Shown here: one piece after another, positions 62,654 through 64,000 of the stretch
Numbering within the stretch: position 1 is the first letter of the stretch
Layout of the letters: each line of letters starts with the position of its first letter
Assembly (NCBI RefSeq): GCF_012524165.2
Contig: NZ_JABACJ020000003.1
Location: 124,001-188,000, forward strand
DNA: 64,000 nt
Source of the DNA: Faecalicatena faecalis
Lineage (GTDB): Bacteria; Bacillota; Clostridia; Lachnospirales; Lachnospiraceae
Reading direction: 5' to 3'
The notes under the pieces: generated by a model
Databases searched by the model: none
What the model was told of the DNA's origin: nothing
What the model saw: only the letters and a program-made list of their open reading frames with translations
Translations under genes and position numbers: made by a program

Positions 62654-63889
62654 TCAAGAGTCCTTCGGTTCAAAGAAATACTGTCTCGTTACAATAGCAG
62701 TTGCCCCTATATAGTAGATTTTCCGGCTTAATTCTGATTTCTGGATATATTCTTCTGTGTAGGTACTATCATACTGCTGGCAGTACTCCATAAATATCTT
62801 CCGTATCTCTTCATTCTCAAGCATGAATCCGAATAGAATCGTACTGTCCGGTGCCAGGATGGTCATCATATTTACAATGGTCCTGGCCAAACGCTCTATG
62901 CTCTTATGAAGAATCTTTACCACCTCTTCATCAGACATGTCCAGTTCATTTCCACTTTCTGCCCATTCCGTAAAATTGCTTTCTGAAATCAGCTCGATAT
63001 CACCACCTGTATTCTCATAGAGGCGTGGAGTATGTTCCTTTGAATATATGGACCGAATCCGCTTTATAATGGCCTCCGTCGAAACTTTCGTTTCCAGGCA
63101 TCCGCGTCTTCCACAGTGGCAGAGCTCTCCGTTTGGCTCAATGATATAATGGCCGATTTCTGCTGCCCTGTGATCCTTTCCCTCATAAATCTGGTTCTGT
63201 GTTACAATTGCAGAACCTACACCCGGCCCCCACTTTACGAACAGTAGATTGTCCCCAGTCCGTCCGGCACCGTACAAAAGCTCTCCTTCTGCGAATGCCT
63301 TGATATTATTCTCCACGATCACCGGGCAGGACATAGCTTCCTGCATGATCTCTTTGATCCTTACCTCTTCCTTCCATATCCCGTATGCACGGATACTGAT
63401 ACCACGGTTCCGGTCTACGATTCCAGGAATACAGATGCCCATACCGAGCACGCTGCGCTGCTCTATTTCATTCTCCCACAGCAGTACCTTACATTCTTTT
63501 TCAATGATCTTAAGGAACTCTATTGGCGCAATAGATGTATCTGTTTTTATGATTTTTCCACTGATCAGGTTCCCTTTTAGGTCGCAGGCAGAGATATAGG
63601 TCTTTTTACTTTCAATGCTGACTGCAACGACACATTTACATCCATATGCTATATCCACCAAGATTTTCCTTCTGCCTGCGCGCCGTTCCTCCTGCATCTC
63701 TCCCTTTTCCTGCAGGATTCCTTCTTCGATCATCTCTGTACAAAGTACTGTCACGGTAGCGGGCGTCAGCCCTACCTCCTTTGCAATATCCTTTCTGGAC
63801 ATCGCACCTTTTCGATTCAGTAATTTTAAAACCGTTGATTTATTTCTGATTTTTACATTTTCCAGGTTAATGCCCGCCTGCCGTGCCAT
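62654..63889 (-). CDS. ROK family transcriptional repressor
   Basis: About 411 residues, starting at the ATG at 63889 with GAGGAG nine bases upstream; an ATG at 63895 is too near that site. The N-terminal winged helix (LLNRKGAMSRKDIAKEVGLT, TPATVTVLCTEMIEEGIL) is followed by a ROK sugar-sensing domain with VKWGPGVGSAIV and the zinc motif CHCGRRGCLETK. Family members such as XylR and NagC repress sugar operons and release DNA on sugar binding. No target operon lies within the window to the right; the glycoside locus is far to the left and has its own YesN regulator. Confidence 0.93.
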   Translation of the reverse strand: MARQAGINLENVKIRNKSTVLKLLNRKGAMSRKDIAKEVGLTPATVTVLCTEMIEEGILQEKGEMQEERRAGRRKILVDIAYGCKCVVAVSIESKKTYISACDLKGNLISGKIIKTDTSIAPIEFLKIIEKECKVLLWENEIEQRSVLGMGICIPGIVDRNRGISIRAYGIWKEEVRIKEIMQEAMSCPVIVENNIKAFAEGELLYGAGRTGDNLLFVKWGPGVGSAIVTQNQIYEGKDHRAAEIGHYIIEPNGELCHCGRRGCLETKVSTEAIIKRIRSIYSKEHTPRLYENTGGDIELISESNFTEWAESGNELDMSDEEVVKILHKSIERLARTIVNMMTILAPDSTILFGFMLENEEIRKIFMEYCQQYDSTYTEEYIQKSELSRKIYYIGATAIVTRQYFFEPKDS

Positions 63890-63920
63890 ACTCATCTTCT
63901 CCTCGAACTAATTTCCCGTC

Positions 63921-63978
63921 TTACCGGTAAACTGATATTTTATAGAAAAATTATATCATGGAACAAACTAAATGAAAA
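63921..63978 (-). promoter_or_regulatory. ROK gene promoter with palindromic operator
   Basis: On the minus strand a weak -35 TTTTCA (63973-63978), 17-bp spacer and perfect -10 TATAAT (63950-63955). The 10-bp perfect palindrome TTACCGGTAA (63921-63930) lies about 15-25 bp after the predicted start, a good position for autorepression. Confidence 0.55.
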
Positions 63979-64000
63979 CTAAGAATTCGGGATTGCTTTC

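Overview
The window reads as chromosome of a low-to-moderate GC Gram-positive gut anaerobe, most likely a Lachnospiraceae (Clostridia). Pointers are the strong AGGAGG ribosome binding sites, YesM/YesN-type sugar regulation, YhgE/Pip proteins, an FMN-riboswitch-controlled RibU, an SleB-type wall hydrolase, the eno-secG-rnr-smpB order and a tmRNA with the tag AKLKLNANDNFELAAA. I saw no rRNA, tRNA, IS element, prophage or CRISPR array. The genus is not resolved by reading alone.

Region 1 (1-20128) is a dedicated carbohydrate locus. A leftward run of fifteen genes encodes an ABC importer (lipoprotein plus two permeases), an intracellular GH5, a class II aldolase, two PfkB kinases, an RpiB/LacAB-like isomerase, a FucI-like isomerase, an SDR, two GH30 paralogues, a racemase-fold protein, an M24-like protein that has lost metal ligands, and a DUF1537 acid-sugar kinase cut by the window edge. 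Divergent from it are a YesN/YesM two-component pair and a eukaryotic-type hexokinase. None of the glycosidases has a signal peptide, so small glycosides are probably imported and split inside the cell. Hexokinase, RpiB-like isomerase, PfkB kinase and aldolase could form one complete route to triose phosphates; the FucI-like isomerase, SDR, racemase-fold protein, second PfkB and DUF1537 kinase suggest a second branch through a sugar acid. I do not recognise this combination as a described pathway.

Region 2 (20300-30800) runs leftward: an OmpR-type two-component system followed closely by hisH, hisF and ung; an FtsX-type ABC exporter with a long coiled coil; an MFS transporter; and a PF00882-type protein. 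Region 3 (31150-34370) pairs an aminopeptidase P with a POT peptide transporter. Region 4 (34500-46436) has tmRNA, aroD, two tandem YhgE proteins, smpB, rnr, secG, eno, and yitT behind an unusual structured tandem repeat.

Region 5 (46500-56600) holds topoisomerase III, a wall hydrolase preceded by two WalR-like boxes, a LemA-like protein and a complete 2-aminoethylphosphonate operon (ATPase, permease, binding protein, phnW, phnX). In that operon permease and binding protein are read as one polypeptide, apparently through one extra A in an A6 run. Region 6 (56700-64000) has bacteriohemerythrin, a PPOX-fold protein, a MATE pump, a LytTR/membrane-protein pair, RibU with promoter, riboswitch and terminator, a small HTH regulator, a RelE/ParE toxin-antitoxin pair with an adjacent gene remnant, and a ROK repressor with a likely autoregulatory palindrome.
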